Shown: in pieces, positions 54,221 to 62,495 of the stretch | Layout of the letters: every line of letters begins with the position of its first letter | How positions within the stretch are numbered: the first letter of the stretch is position 1 | Assembly: GCA_946965045.2 (NCBI GenBank) | Contig: OX337230.1 | Location: 2,046,001 to 2,110,000, forward strand | Source of the DNA: Epithemia pelagica | Lineage: Eukaryota; Bacillariophyta; Bacillariophyceae; Surirellales; Surirellaceae | Reading direction: 5' to 3' | DNA: 64,000 nucleotides | Program-made: the position numbers and the translations under genes | Notes under the pieces: generated by a model | Database searches by the model: none | Seen by the model: only the letters and a program-made list of their open reading frames with translations | What the model was told of the DNA's origin: nothing

Positions 54221-55015
54221 ATGGCTACAGCAACTACGGCGACTCCAGCTGTGCCGTCATCACCTGCTTCCCCTTCAGCTGCTGAAGCGGACTCAAGTAT
54301 CACTCACTATGCTATCAATCAGGATACTACGAGTTCCTCTGTCCTCTCTCCGATAGCCCGCATCAACAAAATGGACAAGACGTCCAGTCCTGGTTCCAGA
54401 ACCAATGACAATCAGACCCAAAAAGGCTTGAACCAGTCCTTGACGGAGGATTTGACGACGACGGCGACTGGACTGAGTCAAACAGAGTTGGAAGACCTAT
54501 ATCGTTCATTTTCCTTGTTTGATATTAACGGTGAAGGCCGAATCAAGGTGGGAACACTATTGACAGCCTTGAAAGAAGTTCAAGGAGGCTGTAGCGATCA
54601 ATCCTCCCACAGCATTCGACAACAACGAAGGTTACATCCCATCTTCAAGCGCCTAGAAGCGTGGAAGAGGAAAGAGGTAGGCCCTTCGTCAGAGGAAAAC
54701 AACCAAGCTCAGTCAAACAAACGAAACGACGACAACGAAGAGTATTTGAATTTTGATGAGTATGTGCATTTGTTGACCGATCCAGATCCATCGGATAGTC
54801 GATCAGAATTGCAAAAAGTGTTCGACCTTTTCGATGGGGAGGGCAATGGATGTATCACGGTGGACGATTTATCTCGTGTGGCCCAAGAATTGGGTGAAAT
54901 CATGACGCAAGAAGAACTGGAAGAAATGATCAATCGAGCTGGGGCGGGTGAAAATGGGAAAGTTACGTACGAACAATTCGAGAATATCATGAGCAAACGA
55001 ATCTTCGATGACTAA
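54221..55015 (+). CDS. EF-hand calcium-binding protein (centrin/calmodulin-like), 264 aa
   Basis: Start at ATG 54221 in CCACCATGG; the frame is open upstream to an ATG at 53942 and beyond, so the true start may differ. About 110 residues rich in S, T and A precede three EF-hand-like loops. Loop 1 is DINGEGRIKVGT, with Thr in place of the last Glu. Loop 2 is DGEGNGCITVDD, the best preserved. Loop 3 is AGAGENGKVTYE, with Ala first. So only one loop looks fully able to bind Ca2+. The LDIMTQEELEEMINRAG-like helix pattern (here GEIMTQEELEEMINRAG) is centrin-like. Exact family is uncertain. Confidence 0.72.
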   Translation: MATATTATPAVPSSPASPSAAEADSSITHYAINQDTTSSSVLSPIARINKMDKTSSPGSRTNDNQTQKGLNQSLTEDLTTTATGLSQTELEDLYRSFSLFDINGEGRIKVGTLLTALKEVQGGCSDQSSHSIRQQRRLHPIFKRLEAWKRKEVGPSSEENNQAQSNKRNDDNEEYLNFDEYVHLLTDPDPSDSRSELQKVFDLFDGEGNGCITVDDLSRVAQELGEIMTQEELEEMINRAGAGENGKVTYEQFENIMSKRIFDD

Positions 55016-55417
55016 ATGTCCGTGGATCTTCATGGAACGCACAGGGTCCATGGTGTTCTGGCGCCCGCATGTTGCGCTCACAAGAGATCGAGTCGGTCCA
55101 ACGTTGTCTTTTGCGAACATCTGCTTGATTCTACTCTGTGTAAATAAGGCCCTGGTTGGATATTCAGAAAGAGGTAGGAGTATTCCTTACTTTACGAAGC
55201 TTTCTCATGTAGACTTGCCTCCTCTCCTAAGATATCAAGTCCAATTGGAAGAAAAAACCTGACCGTGTCTGCTCAACACCGGAACTCTACGCAGATCATT
55301 TTCCGCAGACAAAACCGCAACTGGTTCTCATTGAGCGGCAATATTTCGTTCAATAAATCTGATTTGAATGCTGTCAAAGGCGTTGCGTCTCCGTTGTGGC
55401 TAAGCTCAAAGTTTAAT
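55016..55417. other. Intergenic, tail-to-tail
   Basis: 402 bp between the stops of the EF-hand gene and MMADHC. Nothing seen. Confidence 0.4.
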
Positions 55418-56068
55418 TTACTTCGCTTGCTTAGGCAACCCTTCCAGAAGCCGAATAACAACTGAGCGAGGTGCATAGGCAAACATGGTGGCTGGGTACA
55501 CTGCGCTTCCCCAGAGCGGATGGGTGAGAATTTTACAGAATCCTGCATTATACGATTTGTACCCCAGACAACATTCCATACCATCCACTTCGCTGTAAAC
55601 CTTGTTGCAATTCAGTGTTAACATGGGCAATCCTGAACAAGGATCAATAAAGTCTGCCCAGTATCCTTGTGATCTTATTTCATTGCACATGGAGCGCGCA
55701 AATGACATGAACACATTCAGCAATCGATCCTTTTCGGCTTCAATTTTGTCTCCTACCGCCACTAAATCTTCTCTTGCTAATTGGTTGGTTGGGATGGCAA
55801 GGAATTCCAAAGGTTCAGCCGATATCGACGATTGCTGTGAATGGCGTAGCTGAATGGGTTCCAAATCCAAGTTGCGTTCATCAAAGACATGTTGAAATTC
55901 CCGTTCGAGTTGGCGTGGCATGGTATGGACGGAAACTTCCAGTGCGTCGACATCTGCTGATGACGAGGGTGTTGCCGAAGAACCAACATTTTGAACTGCA
56001 TTGCTATTGAAAGCAACAACGCTGGTTGGACCCCATAGGGTGGAAGCAGTCTGACCGTAGGTTGCCAT
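55418..56068 (-). CDS. MMADHC: MMADHC (cblD), cobalamin trafficking protein, 216 aa
   Basis: One exon, ATG 56068. The core GYWADFIDPCSGLPMLTLN, then CKILTHPLWGSAVYPATMF, matches MMADHC/CblD (family: YWADFIDP.SG and K..H.LWG). The protein receives cobalamin from MMACHC and directs it to cytosolic methionine synthase or mitochondrial methylmalonyl-CoA mutase. There is no strong N-terminal presequence here. Size is below human (296), mostly at the N-terminus. Most diatoms need external B12 or a B12-independent methionine synthase, so the gene bears on vitamin use. Confidence 0.85.
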   Translation of the reverse strand: MATYGQTASTLWGPTSVVAFNSNAVQNVGSSATPSSSADVDALEVSVHTMPRQLEREFQHVFDERNLDLEPIQLRHSQQSSISAEPLEFLAIPTNQLAREDLVAVGDKIEAEKDRLLNVFMSFARSMCNEIRSQGYWADFIDPCSGLPMLTLNCNKVYSEVDGMECCLGYKSYNAGFCKILTHPLWGSAVYPATMFAYAPRSVVIRLLEGLPKQAK

Positions 56069-56502
56069 GATCTATGCTTTTGACTAATCTCTTTTTGTAA
56101 ACATGGAAATGAGCGGGAATCCTAGCGGGGTGGTCTACCTAACTCAACAACACGAAATAGAACCAATAGCCGTGATGACGTCATCGTAGCTCTAAGTAGT
56201 GAAGGATGCGATGTGACGATTGACGACGAAACCTTGACACAACCGATGTGGTTGGATTCTATGACTAGAGGTATCGGGTGTTTTCCTGGAAAGCAATGGA
56301 GGGTTTGTCGACGCATTCGATACAGTACTGAAGCAGCTTTGATTAAGTCTTGCAGGCAATTACGCGTAAATGAAATGAAATTTAATTCCGAAGAGCCATT
56401 TAAGTTACGCTAAAAGTGTACGAATCATTTGTTGCAGGTATTGCATCAGAAGAAATACACCGTCTATGCATCAACTTGAAATTGCTCATTCGTCAATTTC
56501 CT
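56069..56502. other. Intergenic upstream of MMADHC
   Basis: 434 bp between the MMADHC start and the small gene's stop. It includes CCAAT at 56163-56167 and a CRE palindrome at 56174-56185. Confidence 0.4.
56174..56185. promoter_or_regulatory. Perfect 12-bp CRE palindrome GATGACGTCATC
   Basis: It is centred 112 bp upstream of the MMADHC start, with a CCAAT box about 10 bp nearer the gene. A bZIP-type factor is the likely reader; binding is not shown. Confidence 0.5.
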
Positions 56503-56754
56503 TTAGCGAGGAGGGTTTTCAATGTAGTAGTCCTCAATTGCCTTGATTTGTGGGTCCAATACCAAGACCTTGAAAGAAATACTTCCAACCAACGAAAAAA
56601 TTACGCCATGAAGCGCCGCCATGACAAAAGCTCTGGGTGGCTCCATGCGACTGTACGAAGTCAAGAAACCTTCAGGAGCCACCCGTTTCACTGGACCTGG
56701 GCCGAACAAATACATGTTCCGGTTGATGATGCGGCCTGCTGCTTTCGCTGACAT
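56503..56754 (-). CDS. Small single-span protein, likely mitochondrial, 83 aa
   Basis: ATG 56754 starts MSAKAAGRIINRNMYLFGPG. A GTG ten codons upstream is also open, preceded by an AG that could be a splice acceptor, so a 5' exon is possible. A basic N-terminus, a conserved-looking GPGPVKRVAPEGFLTSYSRM, one hydrophobic span (VMAALHGVIFSLVGSISFKV) and an end IKAIEDYYIENPPR are seen. This architecture recalls small respiratory-complex subunits, but I cannot assign it. Its neighbour, SDHC, starts 466 bp away on the other strand. Confidence 0.55.
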   Translation of the reverse strand: MSAKAAGRIINRNMYLFGPGPVKRVAPEGFLTSYSRMEPPRAFVMAALHGVIFSLVGSISFKVLVLDPQIKAIEDYYIENPPR

Positions 56755-57219
56755 CACCGCAATCCTATTCCAAAACGCCTGCACATTATCAACAATTGAT
56801 TATTGTGAGATACCTCCTCCTTTGGACTTTAATTCATTTCAGAAAGTCCTCATGTATACCAATATGCCTTACCAAAGAGAAGAAAACAAATACTGCCAAC
56901 CAATCTGGCTCGCTGTCGTTGTGGTGTTCGTGTTGCTGCTTGCTGCACCGCGTCTGGCCGAGAGGCACGGGCGACGGGAGGGGAAATACCTACTCCCAAG
57001 CGCGTATCGATTTTGAGTCGCACTTAAAAACGCCATTCGTAATACGGCTCCACTTTTTCTCCGACTCAGGTGGGATTCAAAACTAACCCAGCGCTTGGGC
57101 GTAGGTAAAACCCGAAGACGGCTTATCTTAGTCTTGCGGGACTGGATGTCGGCGAAGAATCCATGTCTGTCGATTCTGTCAAAAATCCAACTGTTCCCTG
57201 TTTCTGCCAATTTTAGACG
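56755..57219. other. Intergenic, divergent (small gene / SDHC)
   Basis: 465 bp. It may hide a 5' exon of the small gene. Otherwise nothing recognised. Confidence 0.4.
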
Positions 57220-57839
57220 ATGGCGAGTTTGGTTGCTACGAAAAGAGTCCAAGAGAGCCTGGTGAAGCCCTTGATTATCAATGGGGTTCGTCAGATGACT
57301 ATTCTTTCTAAGGAGAGTGCGGAAGAATACAAGAAACTGGTGAGTTCATTTCATCGGGCTATGGGGCAGAATCGTTCTGTGGAAGATATGTTCGCCCATC
57401 ATATCCACTACATTTCTCATCAATTTTCTGCGGTGTTGATTTCCAGAACTACACAACGCGCATGAACAAGACGGGTCGCCCGGTCAGTCCACATGTAACA
57501 ATTTATTCCTTTCCCATCACGGCATTGTCGAGCATCACAAATCGCGTGACAGGTTGCGCCCTTTCTGTTGGATGTGCAGGCCTTGGCTTTATTGAAATAT
57601 TCGGAGGCAGTGGAACCGCACTTCATCTCATGCAGCTGGTCGGCTCCCAGGGTTGGCTTGTAGCTGCTGGGGCTAAACTTGGAGTCGGGTTTCCCTTGGT
57701 TTACCACTACCTTGGTGCCCTCCGGCATTTTGCGTGGGATTATCAACCAGACCGCCTCACCAATGATCAAGTTGCTGCATCGTCATATGCTCTCATTGGG
57801 GCGAGTGCCGTTATTTCGGGAGCACTGGTATTTGTGTAA
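57220..57839 (+). CDS. SDHC: Succinate dehydrogenase cytochrome b subunit (SDHC), 170 aa
   Basis: Exon 1 is 57220-57339 and exon 2 is 57447-57839; the 107-nt intron begins GTGAGT and ends TTTCCAG. Exon 1 encodes a presequence-like start (MASLVATKRVQESLVK). Exon 2 begins NYTTRMNKTGRPVSPHVTIY, the SdhC signature, followed by three hydrophobic spans. YHYLGALRHFAWD (near residues 138-150) contains the heme-ligand histidine region. The usual quinone-site S-I-x-H-R is SITNR here. SDHC anchors complex II in the inner mitochondrial membrane. Confidence 0.9.
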
Positions 57840-58072
57840 AGACCTCAGAACGTAGAGTTACTGTAGAAAATTAATCTTCTTTACTTCATGGGATGAATCA
57901 TGGACGAATGGCGCGATGGCATATCCATTACTAAAGGATTTCCTTAGGTTCAGTATCCTTTGTCACGTTTCACTTGTCTCAGTATCATATAAAATTGGCT
58001 CTGTCACCTGGATTAACACTAAACCTCCTAAGGACATTTGTCTACTAGCTATAACTTATCTTCGTCTTTCAA
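57840..58072. other. Convergent spacer
   Basis: 233 bp between the stops of SDHC and the M16 peptidase. Nothing seen. Confidence 0.35.
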
Positions 58073-61000
58073 TCATCCAGTAAGTGCGCCACCTCTTCGC
58101 ATTCCAATAACGGGTGCAGGCTTTGGTACTAGGTCTTCTTCTTTGAGCTCGCTGCCTTCTGGAAGCACAGTCCTTCCAATCGCAGTATAAATCTTGTCCT
58201 CATCCAACTCCAAGGTTTCCAAAGTCAATTGCAAATCGCGTGCGGTTATTGATTCAACGACAGATCCAAAGTCAGTGACGGACAACGGTCCCTTCAAAGG
58301 AATCGATTCTTCTTGGATACCAGACATCAGTTGAGTCCAATACGACGACGTTCTGAGTTCTCCTTCGTGGCGGTTCAGAATGACTCGCTTGGCCGATTCT
58401 TCATTATCAGGAGTAATCGGATTGCTCTTCCTCAAAGCGGCGAGGGTTTCCTTACAGGCATCCAAGGCTTGCTGCGCTTTCTCCTTGGAGGCTGTGACGG
58501 TGACCAAAAACCAGCCACCAAGCAAGCGTTCAAAGGCTGAGAAGGAGAAATTCGCGTCATACGTGAGTTGTTTGCGTTCGCGGACTGTAGAGAAAAGCCG
58601 TCGATTAGCAATCTCGGAGAGCAATCCCAAAGCTGCAAAGGCAAAGAGAGGATGCGATCGGCGTTGCTTGTCGTAGTCAGATGCTCTTCGGTCCGCTTGT
58701 AACACGCGTTCTGCTACAGTGGTTCCGTCAGACAGGAATCCCCAAGCATTGGGCGCTGATCCCGCCACATATGCCACAGCGCGTGGATCAGAATCAGGCA
58801 ATTCCAACTCAATGTGTCTTCCAGGCGATTCCGGTTGCGGCACACGACCGGTCCAGTTGGGCATCTTCGATTCAATTTCCTCTATTTTGTACTCGGCGTT
58901 CGTATCAGTTGGAATAGTACCAATGTATTTGTACGTCATTTCCAAAACTTCGACGACATCAAAATCTCCAGCAATGGATATTTCCAAGTTTTCTGGCGAT
59001 AATTGAGACATGACGGCTTCCTTGGCATCCTGCAACGAAATGTCATCCACCGATTCGACATTGATCGAAAGGAATCGGTCATCATGGCTTGTCATGGCTT
59101 CCGCGACTCGTTCCGTGCTCAAACCTTCCAGGTTCTTCTGCAGACTCTCGTGAGAGCTTCGGAAGCTCTGTTTGCTTCGACCCAAGGCATCCGATTCCCA
59201 TTTAAAACCAACCAATATCTCCCGCAAAATCTGCATGACAGATTCGGTACCAGTCATGCCCAGAACGACGTCATCACCAAATCCCACATTTCCAACATTG
59301 GTCGTAGGGAAGACAAAATCGAAGATTAAGGCTTCCTCGGTGCATTTGATCTCCACCATGATCAAGTGGTCCACGCAAAACAGTTCCACTTGTTCTCGGG
59401 TCCAGGGCCCGAACGCACCACCTTCTTGCATGGTACGTGAGCCAACTGCCATCGACCCGTTCTTGAATCCAAGACGGCGTTCGGCATCGCGTCCACCAGG
59501 TGCCACCAATCGCAAGTGTCCCCTTTGTGATTCCGCGCTGTTGGAAGCTACACCGACACGAATTCCATTACCCAAGCGGCGGAGGGTGAACGGTCGAGTT
59601 AATGAATCGGGTGCAGTCTCCGGAGTACCATCCGAGAATCGACCACCCTTCCATTCAGGAGGATTCGTCTCCATGGCAACCGACAATTCCTCTTCCGGAA
59701 TGAGAGAATGAGGAACGACGACATCTTCTTCAGGTTCCACAGGAATTTGGCAGGCGTCATAGATTGTTTTAACAAGAGATTCCTCGTCACAAAAGGCTGG
59801 ATCACTGGCGTCATCAACGCCCTTTGGCATACACGCGACAACAATGGTAGGCCCCTGAACTGGATCCTCGTTTTCATGGAAACTGGTTACATGAGAGCAA
59901 AGTTCCGCCGCTGCTTCATTTACTTCTTCCAGAGTCAAAGTCGACAGTGCTTTTGCTGTCATTTCGAACGATTGTGTGGGAGACATGAAAGTATGCCCAT
60001 TGGCAACAGTTTCCATCAAGTAGGACAGCTGATCGCCATGACTAATGCGGTCACCTTGGGCCGCCAGTTGCTCTGCATCCGTCATTAGCGAAGACGCATA
60101 GCGTTCCATTTCCCCGGGCGTCACTCCATATACACCCAATTTACGAATCTCCGACAAGGCCTTGTGAATGGCATCTTTCCAACGTTTTGGCTCTGCCGTC
60201 ATGTCCAAAGAACACACTGCGCACCCTTCACGCGCCGAATCCAACTGATTGAATTCCACAAAGGTGAAGGCGGGATCGTCGGACCGGCCACCCACGTTGA
60301 GACGGATTTGCAATGCAGCCAAGGCCACCCGTCGAGCCATGGAGCGACGGAAGGAATCAAGATCCACAATCTCTTCCACAGGACGTTTGGCAAACAAATG
60401 CAAGGAGAATGCTTGAAGCAATTCATGTTTAAACATATGCGGGCGGATATCCTTTCCAGAATCTTCCGAACTCACATGTTTTGTCTCCAAAAACTCCACC
60501 TTATCGTCCAATTCATATGAATGCTGCAATTGCAAATCATACGAATCAACCGCTTCTCCACTGGCTTCTGCCCCTTCACCATCAACCGTTTCGGTTTCCT
60601 CGTCCGTGTCGGCAATCGGAACAACTCCTTCTGGAACCAGCAACTTTTCAGAGACATCCTTGTTATTGGGAACACACCAATCATGTCGAACCGGAGGGAA
60701 ATGCCATGATTGGGCCGCCTTAACCGATGCCTTGTTGAGGGCCGAGGCCAATTTGGAGGCTTCTTCCTTCAAGGCTGGGATACTGATATCCGCGGCTTGT
60801 TTGTCTGCCGTAATGTGTCCAAACTTTTCTTCAATGATATCAACAGCTTTGGCTGGGTCAATATCTCCTACCAAATACAACAAGACATTGTCAGGACGAT
60901 AATGAGTTCGATGCCACGTGCGGACATCATCATTTTTCCATGTTCGGATCAAGACTTCCTTCCCAATCGGAAATCGCTTGGCGAGTCGATTTTCTCGATG

Positions 61001-61852
61001 CAAGGTACTCAAAATTTGGCATTCCACTCGATATTCAATGGTATTGACCATGGTCATTTCACTCAAGACTGCGGCCCGTTCCTTTTCCAAGCGTGCTGTT
61101 TCGACACGGGCTTCCAAGACATCTTGCAAGGCATCCAAGGCCATGGGCAACATGGGAATATTCCCCCTCGGCGTCACCACTGGACAGGCCGCATAGAAAA
61201 CTGTGTGATGAAAATCGGTATACGCGTTGGTTTGCGATCCAGTACCAAAGAGGCGTTCACGCTTGCGACTTCCCATGTAGGCAACGTGCTCCGTCAAGTG
61301 AGCAATTCCCTGTTGCGGTTCCAATTCATCGGCACTTCCCGAGAACACTTGCAAATGCGCTTCAAAGCGATCCGGTGGAGACTTATTTGGCAGTATAATG
61401 TAAGGCATACCATTGTCCAGAACGCCACTTACGACATCGGGATGTCGCGGCAACAACGAGTCTTCGGGCAAGGATCCCATATGAGTTTGTACCGGTTGTT
61501 GCGACGGAAGGAAACGATTGAGAGGAGATATATGAGGCCGAACAGAGGGGTGTTTGGCAGCCGAACGAAGATTCTTTTTCGAGGCTGTCGCTGCCGATCC
61601 ATTGTTGCCGCCAAATAGGTTGGCTAGTGAGAAACTGGTAGTCGAGGAATCCGATGTTGTTTCATACAGGGCTCCTCCGTTGCTTCCAGTTGAGGTGGGT
61701 TGAGAAGGCTTAGGGGGTGTATGCACGAGGAAATTGGGCCGTTTCTGTGACGTAAATGAAGTTGGAGGAACCCAAGCAACTGCTGGGACAGATCCCACCA
61801 AAAGGATTGATAGGGAGAAAACTCCATGCAACCAACTCTTCATCGTCGTCAT
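58073..61852 (-). CDS. M16 metallopeptidase, stromal-processing-peptidase-like, 1,259 aa
   Basis: One exon. ATG 61852 is used; a second ATG is 9 nt further in, and a TTG precedes. The leader is a signal peptide ending PAVA with Trp at +1 (AVA|WVPP), a diatom plastid entry site. The inverted zinc motif HLTEH (185-189) follows an Asn/Ser-rich linker. A second M16 half (inactive lobe) lies in the C-terminus with GLLSEIANRRLFSTVRE. The stromal processing peptidase removes transit peptides from imported plastid proteins; the length and layout agree. It may be a related pitrilysin instead. The gene starts 643 bp from the AKR gene on the other strand. Confidence 0.85.
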   Translation of the reverse strand: MTTMKSWLHGVFSLSILLVGSVPAVAWVPPTSFTSQKRPNFLVHTPPKPSQPTSTGSNGGALYETTSDSSTTSFSLANLFGGNNGSAATASKKNLRSAAKHPSVRPHISPLNRFLPSQQPVQTHMGSLPEDSLLPRHPDVVSGVLDNGMPYIILPNKSPPDRFEAHLQVFSGSADELEPQQGIAHLTEHVAYMGSRKRERLFGTGSQTNAYTDFHHTVFYAACPVVTPRGNIPMLPMALDALQDVLEARVETARLEKERAAVLSEMTMVNTIEYRVECQILSTLHRENRLAKRFPIGKEVLIRTWKNDDVRTWHRTHYRPDNVLLYLVGDIDPAKAVDIIEEKFGHITADKQAADISIPALKEEASKLASALNKASVKAAQSWHFPPVRHDWCVPNNKDVSEKLLVPEGVVPIADTDEETETVDGEGAEASGEAVDSYDLQLQHSYELDDKVEFLETKHVSSEDSGKDIRPHMFKHELLQAFSLHLFAKRPVEEIVDLDSFRRSMARRVALAALQIRLNVGGRSDDPAFTFVEFNQLDSAREGCAVCSLDMTAEPKRWKDAIHKALSEIRKLGVYGVTPGEMERYASSLMTDAEQLAAQGDRISHGDQLSYLMETVANGHTFMSPTQSFEMTAKALSTLTLEEVNEAAAELCSHVTSFHENEDPVQGPTIVVACMPKGVDDASDPAFCDEESLVKTIYDACQIPVEPEEDVVVPHSLIPEEELSVAMETNPPEWKGGRFSDGTPETAPDSLTRPFTLRRLGNGIRVGVASNSAESQRGHLRLVAPGGRDAERRLGFKNGSMAVGSRTMQEGGAFGPWTREQVELFCVDHLIMVEIKCTEEALIFDFVFPTTNVGNVGFGDDVVLGMTGTESVMQILREILVGFKWESDALGRSKQSFRSSHESLQKNLEGLSTERVAEAMTSHDDRFLSINVESVDDISLQDAKEAVMSQLSPENLEISIAGDFDVVEVLEMTYKYIGTIPTDTNAEYKIEEIESKMPNWTGRVPQPESPGRHIELELPDSDPRAVAYVAGSAPNAWGFLSDGTTVAERVLQADRRASDYDKQRRSHPLFAFAALGLLSEIANRRLFSTVRERKQLTYDANFSFSAFERLLGGWFLVTVTASKEKAQQALDACKETLAALRKSNPITPDNEESAKRVILNRHEGELRTSSYWTQLMSGIQEESIPLKGPLSVTDFGSVVESITARDLQLTLETLELDEDKIYTAIGRTVLPEGSELKEEDLVPKPAPVIGMRRGGALTG

Positions 61853-62495
61853 CTCTTCTGCAGTTAAGGTGTCGCAAGGCAATTGGTGGCCGTTGGAAAG
61901 CGACTACCAGGCCTTGATAGGAGATGATTCCAACACAATGTCGGCAAGGTTTGCTATCAACCTGTGTGCCTGACTGATACAGCCGCAACCCAACCCAACA
62001 CTTTGAAGCTACAAGTAGTTGGAAAGAAAGGTGTGTGTCGCGAACGTGAGGGCCTGTGTCCAGGGAATGTGTTTTTGAGTTCTGAAATCGAGTTTCGAGT
62101 TTTGAGGTGGGGCTCTGTCCCTACCTTGAAACAACGATCTGGATGGAGCAAGAAGAATGGAGGGCAGAAAGATCTGCGTCTGCGTGCTGCGTACCAAACC
62201 CCTCCAGCTGTCTTCCGTCTGTGCGGCGGCGGGCCTAAACCAGAGGAGCGGAGGCCAGACGAGCAGATGAGAAATTTGATGGGGAGGATCTTTCGTCTTT
62301 CGTCCTCACGAATTCCGAAACAAAAAAAAAGATACTCTTACGACGATCCTTGAGATTGCGAGACGTCGTAAATCCTTGCATTCTTATTTCCTACATTCCA
62401 TCGATATTGTTGGTTGTGTTGTAGATATCTTTTGTCGAGTGCTTGCTGGTGGCTGATGCTTGCCACAGTTCCTAGCGATTTGATTGTGGTTCACA
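61853..62495. other. Intergenic, divergent (M16 / AKR)
   Basis: 643 bp between the two starts. Only short unsupported frames; no RNA gene seen. Confidence 0.4.
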
